From contig CP136065.1 in assembly GCA_032622095.1 (NCBI GenBank), forward strand, positions 154,015,577-154,079,576: DNA of 64,000 nucleotides, in the 5' to 3' direction. Origin of the DNA: Siphonodentalium dalli. Lineage: Eukaryota; Mollusca; Scaphopoda; Gadilida; Siphonodentaliidae. Made by a program: the position numbers and the translations under genes. The notes under the pieces were generated by a model, which saw only the letters and a program-made list of their open reading frames with translations, was not told where the DNA came from and searched no databases. This document shows, piece after piece, positions 28,001 to 40,000 of this stretch; positions within the stretch are counted from its first letter, which is position 1; each line of letters starts with the position of its first letter.

Positions 28001-31000
28001 ATCGGCTAGTATATATATATTCACTGGATAAAATTTGCACGTGTATCAAGCCTGAGTTTAGTGTTCCTGTCATTTGCAGAATGAGGTCCCCAGAGCGGGC
28101 TAGCATAACTAAACTCACCCTCTTGGAACCTCATTCTACATGGCCTCATCGGCACTGGGAGACATAGACTCAGATTGAAGTTCCCAAATGGTGAATATTG
28201 TGATGTACACCATTGGGAACCTCGATTATGCAATATGTCGTCTGCCAATTTGGGGGATATAGAGAAACTAAACTAAAAAATATAGAATCTATGTGAATAA
28301 GTTTCTATAGAAATTTGATAATAAAGAAACTTTCCAGAGAAGATGAAGCCTATAGCAGAATGAGGTCCCCAGAGGGTAAATTTAGTGATGCTAGCCCTCT
28401 ATGTGGGATAGCGTTACTAAATTCACCCTCTGGGGACCTCATTCTGCAAATGACAGCAACACTAAACACAGGCTTGATGCATATGGGTGAAGAGACTCAA
28501 ACTGAATCTTTTGAGTTTTAGTCGGAAATATGGCTTGTTGCCATTCATCGGAAAGCTCTCACTGAGAGCTTTCCGACGAATGGCATGTTCTATGTATAAA
28601 CTGGTGGTCAATCTATGATCGGCATCATGCAATCTCCTTGATTGGTAATATCCCATACTGTGGAGATGTCTTCCCATTGACGACCCACAAATAGCTTCGC
28701 ATTGAGTCTCACCCAGTATAAATGACCTAGACTAAATATAAGCCCTGTTGGTGAATACGAGCCCTATGATATCGAGGGACTGATCCAGGTAATTCTAGTC
28801 AGGGTAGCATTTTGCTCATGAACAAATTGGTGCCATCATATATCTTCCTGTATGGATGAGTGTGCTAAGATATTTATAAAGATATATTTATTGCACCAAG
28901 ATGTCAATTTAGGTACATAATGTCTAATATTATAAAAGATCAAACTGTTGTTCTGCTTTCCCAACTTCCTTTGGACATTTCAAAGAGTTTTTGGTATCTT
29001 TGTAATACAATATTTTTTTCAAATGAGATATAACCTTTACTGTTACAATCTGGATGTCTAAAATAGTGAAGACCTTTGAAGGGTAGCCCTGATCTCATCA
29101 ATTTGTTGCCAAACTTGCCATATATCAGAGTGGCAAAATGTCATGGTGACAATCAGTCCTCAGTCTACTAGTCAACTTGGAAGCAATGATTTTGTTAATA
29201 TTCTTCAATTTCCCAGCCAAAGTGAAGCGAGGTTGCAAACTTTTTCCTCTCCCAGGAAGCTGATACTAGTAGATGACATATGTGAGGTATGATGGTGTTG
29301 GCGACAGTAATATAGAGGATATGAAATGAGTGTTTCTCTCGTATGATATTTATGAAACGAGTCTAAGAATTTTCAGTTTTCTCAAGCCTCCGGCGAGATA
29401 AAACTGAAAATTCGTGACGAGTTTCATAAATATCATATGAGAGAAACACGAATTACATATTCTATTTATCATACGACACCTATAAATTGATTATGATGTC
29501 CAAAACGCACACAAATCACTAAATAGCTATATGACATCGGCAGCAAAAGGTTAATGTGACGTCACTTCATTGCACAGGAAGCCCAATTACACCTGGTGAA
29601 CTAGCAGAAATAATATGCACGCGAAGATATAGTGCGCTATTCTGTTCTCAGTTTGTGACATTATATCGTATGTTTATTAGATAAATACGAATTACATATT
29701 CTATTTATCGTATAACAATGTCCAAAACTATATATTTCAAGATAATAATTGCGAGAATTTCGGCATCGCGTTGATTGACGTGCACGAATTTGAACTGCAT
29801 TTAGTTAGAGATGCAACTCAGCCCAGGCTGCCATTCAGCCAATCAGAACACACTTTTTGTCAACAAACCAATCAAATTATCGGAAGGTCATATGAACTAG
29901 TAATTCATATGAAATTGATTTATGACATACTTTCCAATGTAAATAATGATTGAGTCATATGATAAAATAGATTTCAATTCATCATATAACCCAATCTCTG
30001 TAAACATATGCTCAAGAGTCATACTGAGATACTGAGTCTATGGTAGTCTCGTCGAAATGTCATTTGTAGAGGCGTGCAAGCTTCTCTCCTTTTATCTTAG
30101 GGCTACTAATTATAAGTTTTGATTGGCGCTACTGATTTGTAATCTCACTGTTTGGGATATGGAAAGTCTATGATAAGTGTTCAGATCTACTAATATATGA
30201 GTCTGTAGTTAACTTGGACTGCGTAGAACCCAAAACTAGTTTGGAGTTTATGACTCGGGAGCATAAAATTTATATAGCTTGTGAAATTTCAGCGACACCA
30301 ATTAGCCTTAATCAGTTTACTGTCATATTGGTAGTCTCATGACCATTGGTCACCATCACCTTTTTAGCCACTCTGATAATCTGGTTTTATATAATAGAAG
30401 AGCAGGCCTGATTTAAACCTTTCTATACTATAAAATACACATTGATGAGTAGCTATCCCTTAGGAAATGTTCAGAAAATAAGTTCAACAAACCTTCCATA
30501 GGTGAACTTATTATTTAAACATTTCCCCATTTAGTGAATAGAATTCTTTCTTCACTTTCTGTTGTCTGTCGTCTGCTTTTATTTCCTGAACATCCCACAG
30601 ATGAATAATTGACTGTTTCCAATGCATACTTTTATAACTGAACGGGAGAATCCATTTAGTATAGAACGGATTAAAAACAGAAGAGATTCAAATATCAAAG
30701 TCTCTTCTTTGGAATGTGATTGCTTGCATGACCAACATATCAAAGCATATTGTGTCGATGGCGGCTCCATACTACAGGGGAATATTGAATAGTGTTGAAT
30801 TTGTGTGGTGACAAGTATAAGTCTCAAGTTACAGTAATGTCCAAAGTATATGACTCTTTAACCACAGCACAATTATGAGACATATTTTCAGGATTTAGTC
30901 GGAAATATGGCTTGTTGCCATTCATCGGAAAGCTCTCGCCGAGAGCTTTCCGATGAATGGCAGTAAGCCATATTTCCGACTAAATCCTGAAAATTTCCAT

Positions 31001-34000
31001 AATTCTGCTGTGGTTTTAATAGGGGTGGATTATTTAGGAAATTACTGTATCTCAGTAATCAGTTTAACGTCACTCTTCATTTACGACCGCTACTGTCCAC
31101 AAAATGGGGTGAGAAAATTACAACCAGAGAACACAATGCTCTTGGGTCTGTTCTAGGTGCTCAAATTATAAAGATCCAATTGACCAACTCAGAACTGCTT
31201 AAGAACGTAGATTCGAATACACCCATAAAGTTTCGACTACCTATATTATCACAAAGCATTGAACAACTCACAGAAACTGCAAGGATGCCAGAATATATTA
31301 TATTCTGTTTCGAATAAGATTTCAAACGGTGCAAGATACCCATATAAAAATATTATGTCTTTTGACACTCAAATCAGGCCTGCCCCTTTAATTCACTAAA
31401 AAAATTCTATTATGTGATCTGATTATTAACTGCATTCAGTATTCCTGAAATCTAAGAGTGTGGTGTGGTGAGAGGGATTGGAGACTGGTGAATCGAGGTG
31501 GAATTCTACAAAGGAAAAGCATTAATACTTCATTCAGTCTTCTTGACACGATTGTCGGCGGTTCCAAATCTGGCAGCAGTTCTTGAAACTGAATTGGTGC
31601 GGGTGGCTTTGGCGATATTGGTGGCGGTTGTGACTTAAACAACACTGTTGAAAGAAGAGGTGAACCTGGTGGGGGTGGCAGTTGTGGTGGGGGCGGTGCA
31701 GCGATGGGCAGAACCTGAATAGCAGATTGAGGTTCTCTGTGCACATCCACCTCTGTAATAACCTGCTAAATATGAAAACAAGCAACATTAAAACATCATT
31801 TCTATGTACATGAACAGGCCTCAAAATATGGTCCTGGACATTTGCAGAATGAGGTACCCAGAGGGTGAATTTAGTGACCACCACCCCGCAAAAACACAAA
31901 CATTACTAAATTCACCCTCATGAGATTGCAACCAAAAAAGAGAGTGAATGAGCAATATAATTTTTTTGGTTAACTCACTATTAGTCCCATCCCCATATAA
32001 ATAATACTGGACAATGAAATACACATAGCAGTGTGCTAATGACTCATTTTGAAGGAAATTCATATGTGATTATGCTTATATTTCATGCGTGATACTATTT
32101 GGGAAAATATGTACATTATGGCCGGAAAAATGTAGAATAACTAGTTGCAAAATGCCATTTTATCAAATGACCTTGACCTTTTGCAATTGACCTGGACACC
32201 ATCGCTCCCAAAAAATAGTAGCATTATGTTGACAATCAATAATACTACCCATCTACATAGTCTTAATACTCATACTGCCAGCCTGCTCTTCGCAAAATGA
32301 CATTTCCCATTTTCTCTCATTTTCTAGATACCGTTCCCATGGAAACCAGATTTACTACTTATCAGTGACAGGTAGCCCGGGCACCCCCCCCCCCCCCCCC
32401 CCCCCCCCCACCAAAAATATTTCACTTGGGACTAGTAATACATGTACCAAGTTTCATGCTTTAATCCGGTCAGTCACGATTTTTCGGTTAACTGACCGGC
32501 TATGTTGAGAACATGCAATTGTTCAAGTGACTTTGGCCACCATTTTCGGTGTTGTAAACTTTGAACGCCAAAATCTCATTTAAAACAAATTTGTTTGATC
32601 CGGTTTTTCCAGTATCCAATATGAATTGTTGGGATAACTCATTTAATATTCTAACAGCTTGGGAAAATATAGAAATAAAACAAATGTTGAAATTGCCAGG
32701 TGTCATATCTTGTTGCCTTTTTCAGGCAAATTATGATGTTGGTTCCCGGTCTTGGGTCATGTGCTTAAAGGCCTGCTTAATTTTCGAGTCACGGATTATA
32801 TTTTTATAGTGACTTGATATTCGGTTTTAATAACAATGTGTCATAAAATATGATTAAAATACTATAGTTCATCACCAATTGAAACATCTGTGCCTTAGAA
32901 GATGCACATGGAGAAATAGAAAACAGCTGAAAGCAGAGAAAAAGTATCCCTGTTTCGGCTAAAAAATGTATTATCATTGGAAGGGGAATAACGCATCTTT
33001 AAGATTTAAGAGTTATTCCCCCTCCATTGAAAAAAATACAATTGGAACTACAATCCAGATGAAATTTTTTTCAATAACTCAACAAAAACAACATATTCAC
33101 AGTTTATTACACCGGATAAGTTGATAATACATGGTTTGGATCTTCCTCTTTCAAATGGTATATAATATGGCATATATTTTATATATGTGATCTGGGGGTT
33201 CGAAAATTAAGTGGGACTTTAAGAAATGTAGCTTGATTGTGTTTTATTGAAGGATATAATGTTCACAGATAAAATGTGCTCCAAAGCACCGTATCGCTCA
33301 ATAAAACACAAGACCCATACTACATTCATTTCTTATATTTATATAACTTTTTTTCTTGTTTGCAGAATATGGAGATAAAAACATACAGCACTGTAAGTTA
33401 GCCCGATATGCTACCTGTGCATTTTTAATCCATAAAACCATGGCTGCATGCTTTATAATCATGGCCTGTATACTACCAACCACTTCTAGTTACTTTTTTT
33501 AAGTGAGATGTGATTTTTTTATTGGGGTATAAAACCTTGTAAATTCTCTCTATTTCCATAAACACACTGACTATCTGTGAGATCATTTTTTATATAATTA
33601 CTGTTACATTTGCAAAACGTTTCTGGAAGATACCAGTTTTATAGCCCTATAGAGGATCTCCAATGAGTTATGACGGGATATAAGATTTTATGAAATGAGT
33701 TTGATAAATTTGATTCAAAACAAGTCGTAGACGAGTTGTGAATCAAATTTATGAAATGAGTTTCATAAAATCTTATACCCTAACAAAACGAGTTGAAGAT
33801 CTTGTATTTCACATGAAAAAAAACTAGAGCTTTATGTCTTTTTAACTAAACAAAATCCTTAAAAGAAGCTTAAAAATGCACACATTTACATCATTGGCTG
33901 AGACGCTTCACAACCGTATTCGACAGTATTGCGTGCTCAGGATTGCAATGAAAAATATAGTCCCCCAATTTGCCTCTTTGTTTTTGCGTCTATTTTCGTT

Positions 34001-37000
34001 AGTGCAACGAAGTTGGACAATAATTTTTATTTTGATAAACAAATCAAACTTTTTGTATTGACTGGTTTTGGTGTCATGAGCAGCTATTCAAAGTAGTATT
34101 AATCCGCCTAATCAATGTAAAGTAACTTTATTGGCGTGCTGCCAAATTGGCAGGAAGCATGCTCTTATTCGTCACTAGTGACATATACACTATGTAATAT
34201 AACGAGATATTTAATGGCTTTTTTAAGGATATAATAGGGGTTTCATGTGATATAATTCAATATTTATAATTTTAACCGTTTGAACCCTGACGTCCTGAAC
34301 GTTAAATGACCCCAACCCGAGGCGCCTGACGACGTAACTCACAAAGCTCTTAATTGGGACGTATATACATGTATACACGCTCAACTATACGGCAATCTAC
34401 TATGCTAACTGAACAAGTGTGCGGTGAAATATGTCACAAAGTATTTCAACGAGACAGTCTATTCCACGTTCAATATACATGTACATGTATATAGATATAT
34501 TGCGGCTTCCTTTGGTCGCGCTATATATTTATAACGAAATTCTTACACTTTGCCTACAATAGAAGGCATTTCTCAAAATGCACCTGTGTGCTTGCGCAAA
34601 GAAACAGACCCCTGTTTCCAATTTGGCTGCTACGTACAATCAGAGGTATGAACATGTGACTCATTCGCGAAAAGTATAGAAGCACTATTCTAGTTAATTT
34701 GGGCTTTGATCGCGAAATTTCTAACGAAATACTTTCCCTTTTCCGACGATAAAAAGCGGGTTTTTTTCTCAAAATAGGCCTCTGCACATGTGCAAAGAAA
34801 CAAACCCTCTGTCGTCAGTTTGTCGATCAAAGTCACGTGGGTAAATATGTGACACGTGTGTGCAAAGTAGAAGTACAACTCTAGTTGATATGTGCATTTA
34901 TTGAGCTGTAATTTCGTGTCAAATATCGTCTGATTTCCGGACCGGTATTCCAGTCTCCCGGGATATAGGAATATAAGGATTTGACCGGTATTCTGGTCTC
35001 TCGGGTTCAAAGGGTTAAGTCTATATATTAGTAATGACCTGCCCTGGAACTAAAAGACTTAATGATAATGCATCTCTTCCAAGGTACATTTATATTGAAT
35101 CCGGAGTATAAAATAATAAATATGAATCGAAGACACCTGTCCAGAAATACTTCTATCATTTAATATTGATTTTAATTTGATTTTGTTCTACATACCACTT
35201 TTTGGGACAGGTTTGCACTCTACTTTTAGAACAGAAACTTCAGGTGAACCAATTTCAGCATGATTTACATGCGGATTCATAAAAAATAAACTACTTTATA
35301 GACAAATAATATCCAGTTTTATCTGTATTTTATTCACAAAAAAGCTATTTGTAGTCAAGATATCAAGTTTTATAAAGCATCACCCATGATTAGCACACAT
35401 ATGTAATCTATAGCTTGTCTGGCGACTGGCGCCCGTGAAGATTGTTTTGCATGTCGCGAGTAAAAAGTTTGTAAATATGTTGTTGTTGTTGTAATTGTGG
35501 CCCAGAAGAGATACACTATCTTTGAACTAGTTCACCTCAAAATCATCTAAGTTCTATGAAATAAATGGATAAGAAATCTACATCTAAGATATACCCTTTT
35601 AGGCGACGTTGTGTGATAGGTACCCTACCCTATTACATGAGAGACAGCAAAAGAGACTCAACTACTATCAGTAATGTTCCAGATGGAAAATTGTTCAGAT
35701 TGTCTGATCTATATCACTGGCCTCCTGATGTCACAAGACCCTCCAAAGGTCATGTAAGCGATTGTTGGTCAGATGATTGAAAAAGTCTAATTGATTTGAA
35801 TGAAATATCTCAAAGTATTAATTATATTGCTCTGAGTAATGAAATAAAATATTATATCAGTTGTGTTCTCAGTCGACGTAAACATCTCCGTAATAATTAT
35901 AATATTATGAATTTATATGATATACTGAGTCGAAATTTATGTCGACTGTTGTGTTCTAAGGCCTGTTTTCTATGTTGAGCTAAATACGAGTCATGCCAGG
36001 CATTTCAGTGTAAAAAGGGCAAAGTCCAGGAAAGCGTGTGTGAGGCTCGACGCATAAAACCATCAGGCTTGTTGAGTTTTCCCTGGCACAAGCTATCGGG
36101 TTAGGTACATATGTGGCTCGTCGCATAAAACCATGTCACGCTAAACACGCACCGCGACATTGAAAGTCGTCACCCATTTCGGACCTCATTTGGCAGAGAG
36201 CATGCGCAATTGGAAGTTTTTAACGAAATTGCATCATCCCTTGATCATCCTAGTGGGACCTGTGTCTGTCTTAGTGTTAAGAAGGAAAACTTGAATCTTC
36301 AGATTGTCTAATCTATTTCAAGGATGCTATAAAGAGAATTTTTAAATTTTCATATTTGTCTACAAGTCTATCTCCGGGGTATTCTAAAAGGGAAAATTAG
36401 AATTAAGATTGTCTAGTATCTCAGGGGTGTTCTAGATGGAGAATTGGAATTTCAGACTGTCTTATAAAATTGTTTTAAGTTTAATGTATCTCAGTAGTGT
36501 TCTAAAAGAAAAATGGAATTGCAAATTTTCTATATTAAAAGTAGGTGATTAACGAATCTATTTTTGTAAGAATTGCAGAGTGAATACTTGTTTAGGTCTT
36601 TTTGGCAAAACAACTGGAGACAACCTCAGGTCTGGAGGTAGAGGAGGGGGCACAGGAACATTGTATCCCTCTGATTTTCCTCCTGCTGACAGCTGTGGAA
36701 CATATACATATGAGTATTGCGTGATTTTAATCTATGACCTTGAACCCTTTTAGTACAGCGGCCAAACGCCAAAAGTGGTCGGGTACCCCTACCCACGGTA
36801 GAACAAGTTATAACCAACTTTTTTTTAAGGAGAAATATATACTGTAGACGAAAATGATAGTGAAAAATAACGGAATTGGTGGTGGCTATTTTCAAATCGA
36901 CGATGAACGATACCCACCAGTGACTTTTCCCAGAAATTAACGATTTTAGTAAAGTGAGCCCTGCGGCTATGTCCTAAGTTATTAGCCCGCATTGTATGCG

Positions 37001-40000
37001 TTAACATGACTACAGCATACCATATCTGTACCTGATATGCAAGAAGTGTTCGTTAATTTTTATTTTCGTGCCATTTGGAGCCCAAACATTTATTTTTTGT
37101 TGAAAAATCGCTCTTTTTCAAATTATTTTTATTTTTCGAACATTATCATTCAAACGGATATTGCAATACTTTTGAAATATTTAGTCCATATGATGTAGTA
37201 GTTATATGTCAAGCATATGAAGAAAGAAGTTAACAAAATTTTGAACGGTTTGCGAGATATTGGATTTTAGCTACCCCTCCCCCAAACACGTTTTTGGTCG
37301 AAAAAAATACATATTTTTGATAATGACATTACAAACATTTTCAAATTGATCTGAATGGGACCCAATATGAATCTTGTACTGAAAGTGTTTGTCCAGAGAT
37401 GCCGTTTAATCGATTACAGATGTGTTCAGGCTTTCAGACCCCCAGTTACAACAACAACAATTATTTTATTAATAACAGTTAATTTTGCATGCATTAACAT
37501 CGATGTTAAGTACTAAAACCTTTTTAAAAACAATACGTGACCAACTAAATAATTCATATGGCTCAGTAGTTATCTGGACATCACAAGTAGAAAGAATTTG
37601 ACAGAAATTGTCAACGGTGTTCAAGATATTGGAATTAGGTACCGCTCCCCCGGACTCGATTTGGTAGAAAAACTACATATTTATGATAACAAGACAGACC
37701 ATTCTAAATTATTCTAATGAGCATCTAATCATTATTCGTGTGATGAAAACCTGATCCGTAGACACAGCGAGCCTGGTTTTAGATGACCTCAGGTTTCCAA
37801 TTAAACACCCAGTTACAACAACAACACAATATTTTATTTATGACATGTAATTTTATATTAACACATATCGACTTTGAGCAACTGAAGTATTTGTTCTAAA
37901 CGACACAAAATATAGACTAACATAATCATACAGAACAAAACCATTGTTGCTCCCCCGCCATATTAGACGTCCTGAACACACCACGAACTGAACAAAATAT
38001 GATCTCAGTATTAAGAATCATGTAATTATAAAGGACAATTACATAAGGAAATATACAATGTTTATGGATGGGTTTGATCCCGAAACAGTGTGGCACTTTG
38101 CTTGGCAAATATGAAGGGCGAATTTGCTATATTTTTCAAGAACACTCTATATACCCAATTTAAAGACTTCAACGCAATACGAAATGCAGCTATATGATCT
38201 CTAATTCTCTATATTAACCGAGAGTGTGACGGGAATGTAGTTCTATCAGAGAATACATAATTTGTATGGATGGGTTGTGCATGTGTCGCTTTACACAAAG
38301 TGGCTGATAAATAAGAAAGATGAATTTGCTGTTTTAGGCCCCCCTACACAATTGAAGTGTTAAAGTTGAACTCACGAACTGAAATGATTGCCGTAAATAT
38401 TAACTGAGGATGTGGGCAAAAATAGTAATATCGGGGCGCATACATGGTGTTGATGGATGGGTTGGTTGGATCCCGAAAGCCTTTAGCACTTTACGAAAAT
38501 CGGATGGCAAACTCCAAAGGCGAATATTTTTTGTTTCGTGGGATCCCTTTATATGCCCATCTAAACTCTTGAACACACCATGCGCCGAATATTCATGCTT
38601 TTATTATTAAATCACAGTGTGAACGAAAGGTAGTGCTATCAGGCAATATACATGGTATATGGGTAGTTTGGTTCCCAAAATCATACGGTACTTTACAAAA
38701 GGCGGCTGGCAAAAACCAAAGCTGAATATTTTCTTTGAGCACCCTACCCCATTTAAAGTCTTAAACACAATAATGGATGGACATGTTCTCAATATTAACT
38801 GGGGTGTGGACAAATGGTATGTAATTCAGGAAATATACCTCTTCATTGCACGATTGCTGGCTTCCCAATGTCTGGGCCACTTTACAAAAAGTGGCTAGCA
38901 AAGAGAAGGCGAAATATCACTGTTTTGGGTACCCATATCCCTTATAAACTCTTTAGCACACACTGAACCGAATCAATATGCTCTCGTGTATTATTTCCAA
39001 TTTGTATGGGTGGTTTTGTTCTCGAAATACTGGAACACTTTACAAAAGGCGGCTGGCAAATACGAAATGTAATGTGTTAGGCCACACTACCCCATTTGCA
39101 GTCTTGGGACACACAATGAACCGAAAGGATGTGCTCCCATTATTAACTGCTTGTGTAGAGAAATGGACGCTATATAAAGAGTATAGTATACCAGGGTCTT
39201 GAATGTCTGGGTCACTTTACAAAACGTTGTTGATGAAAGAGAAAGGCGAATACTCACTGTTTTGGGGGGACCCCATTAACCCATTTAATATCTTGATCAG
39301 AGCATGAACTGAAGTTATATTCGCTCATACTTAGCTGAGTGTGTGGTCGAAAGGTATTGCTGTCATGGCATTATAAATTGATATATGGGTGATTTGGTTC
39401 CCTCGAAATCCTGGAACACTTTACAAAAAGCGGCTGGCAAACAAGAAGGCGAATGTTCTACGTCTTGAGGACCCCACTATCCAACTTGAAGTCTTAACAA
39501 AATGATATGCTCTCAATGTTAACTGAAGTGGTGGCCAAATGGGATTATTATCTGGCAATACGAATCTGTTATGGATGAGATGGTTCCCGATCGCCTATGG
39601 CACTTTACAACAAATGGTCAGTAAATGAAAGGGCTAAATTTTACTCTCATGGGACTCCATCCATATCTGAAGTCTTGAACACAACACTAGCTCAAGGCAT
39701 AAGCTATCCATATTACTCGAGATTGTGGCCGAATGGCAATGGTCTCGCGAGTCCGCCGTAAAGTTCTGAACAAAAATATGTAATTTTTCGACCAAAAACG
39801 TGTTTGGGGGAGGTGTAGCTAAAATCTATTATTTCGCAAATTGTTCTAAATTTCTGTTAACTTCTTTCTGCATATGCTTGGCAGATAACTGCATCACCAT
39901 AAGAATTAAATATTTGGGCATTATAACAATATCCATTTGAATGATAATGTTCGAAACATAATATTTTTGTGAAAAAGTGCGATTTTTCAGCAAAAAAAAT

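Larger units (their letters stand above)
25770..31528 (-). other. Large intron with Helitron and MITEs
   Basis: 5.8 kb with repeat 25822-26244, P5 copies 27124-27256 and 30413-30674, Helitron 27565-28009, a GAATGAGG-family element 28042-28482, an M1 core 28518-28580, palindrome 29330-29449 and M1 copy 30830-31049. Positions 26250-27120, 28590-29320 and 29460-30400 show nothing recognisable. Confidence 0.7.
31766..36587 (-). other. Large intron with repeats
   Basis: Holds a GAATGAGG hairpin fragment (31838-31925), poly-C of about 26 bases (32384-32409), an inverted-repeat element 32765-33222 and the dispersed repeat 33648-34262. Positions 34270-36580 contain only degenerate local repeats (for example TCTAGATGGAGAATTGGAAT near 36430) and open frames of 60-106 codons without family resemblance. 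Confidence 0.65.

Noticed and set aside
31436-31528. Continuation of the proline-rich frame past 31529 (VLMLFLCRIPPRF)
   Set aside because: Character changes from linker-like to random hydrophobic right after a GT that keeps phase 0 with the next exon; the exon was ended at 31529, although the donor is weak.
33415-33465. Phase 0 to phase 0 open stretch (AMIIKHAAMVLWIKNAQ) with AG/GT borders on the minus strand
   Set aside because: The acceptor has no pyrimidine tract, the peptide is unlike the linker, and neighbouring sequence recurs near 58570, suggesting a repeat.
35192-35220. Possible linker exon with VECKPVPKSG before a GTATGT donor, minus strand
   Set aside because: It would end in phase 1, which does not fit between the phase-0 linker exons on either side.
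35565-35978. Two consecutive plus-strand frames of 71 and 60 codons
   Set aside because: Composition is plain but no family is recognised; neighbouring sequence has degenerate local repeats, so chance is the simpler reading.
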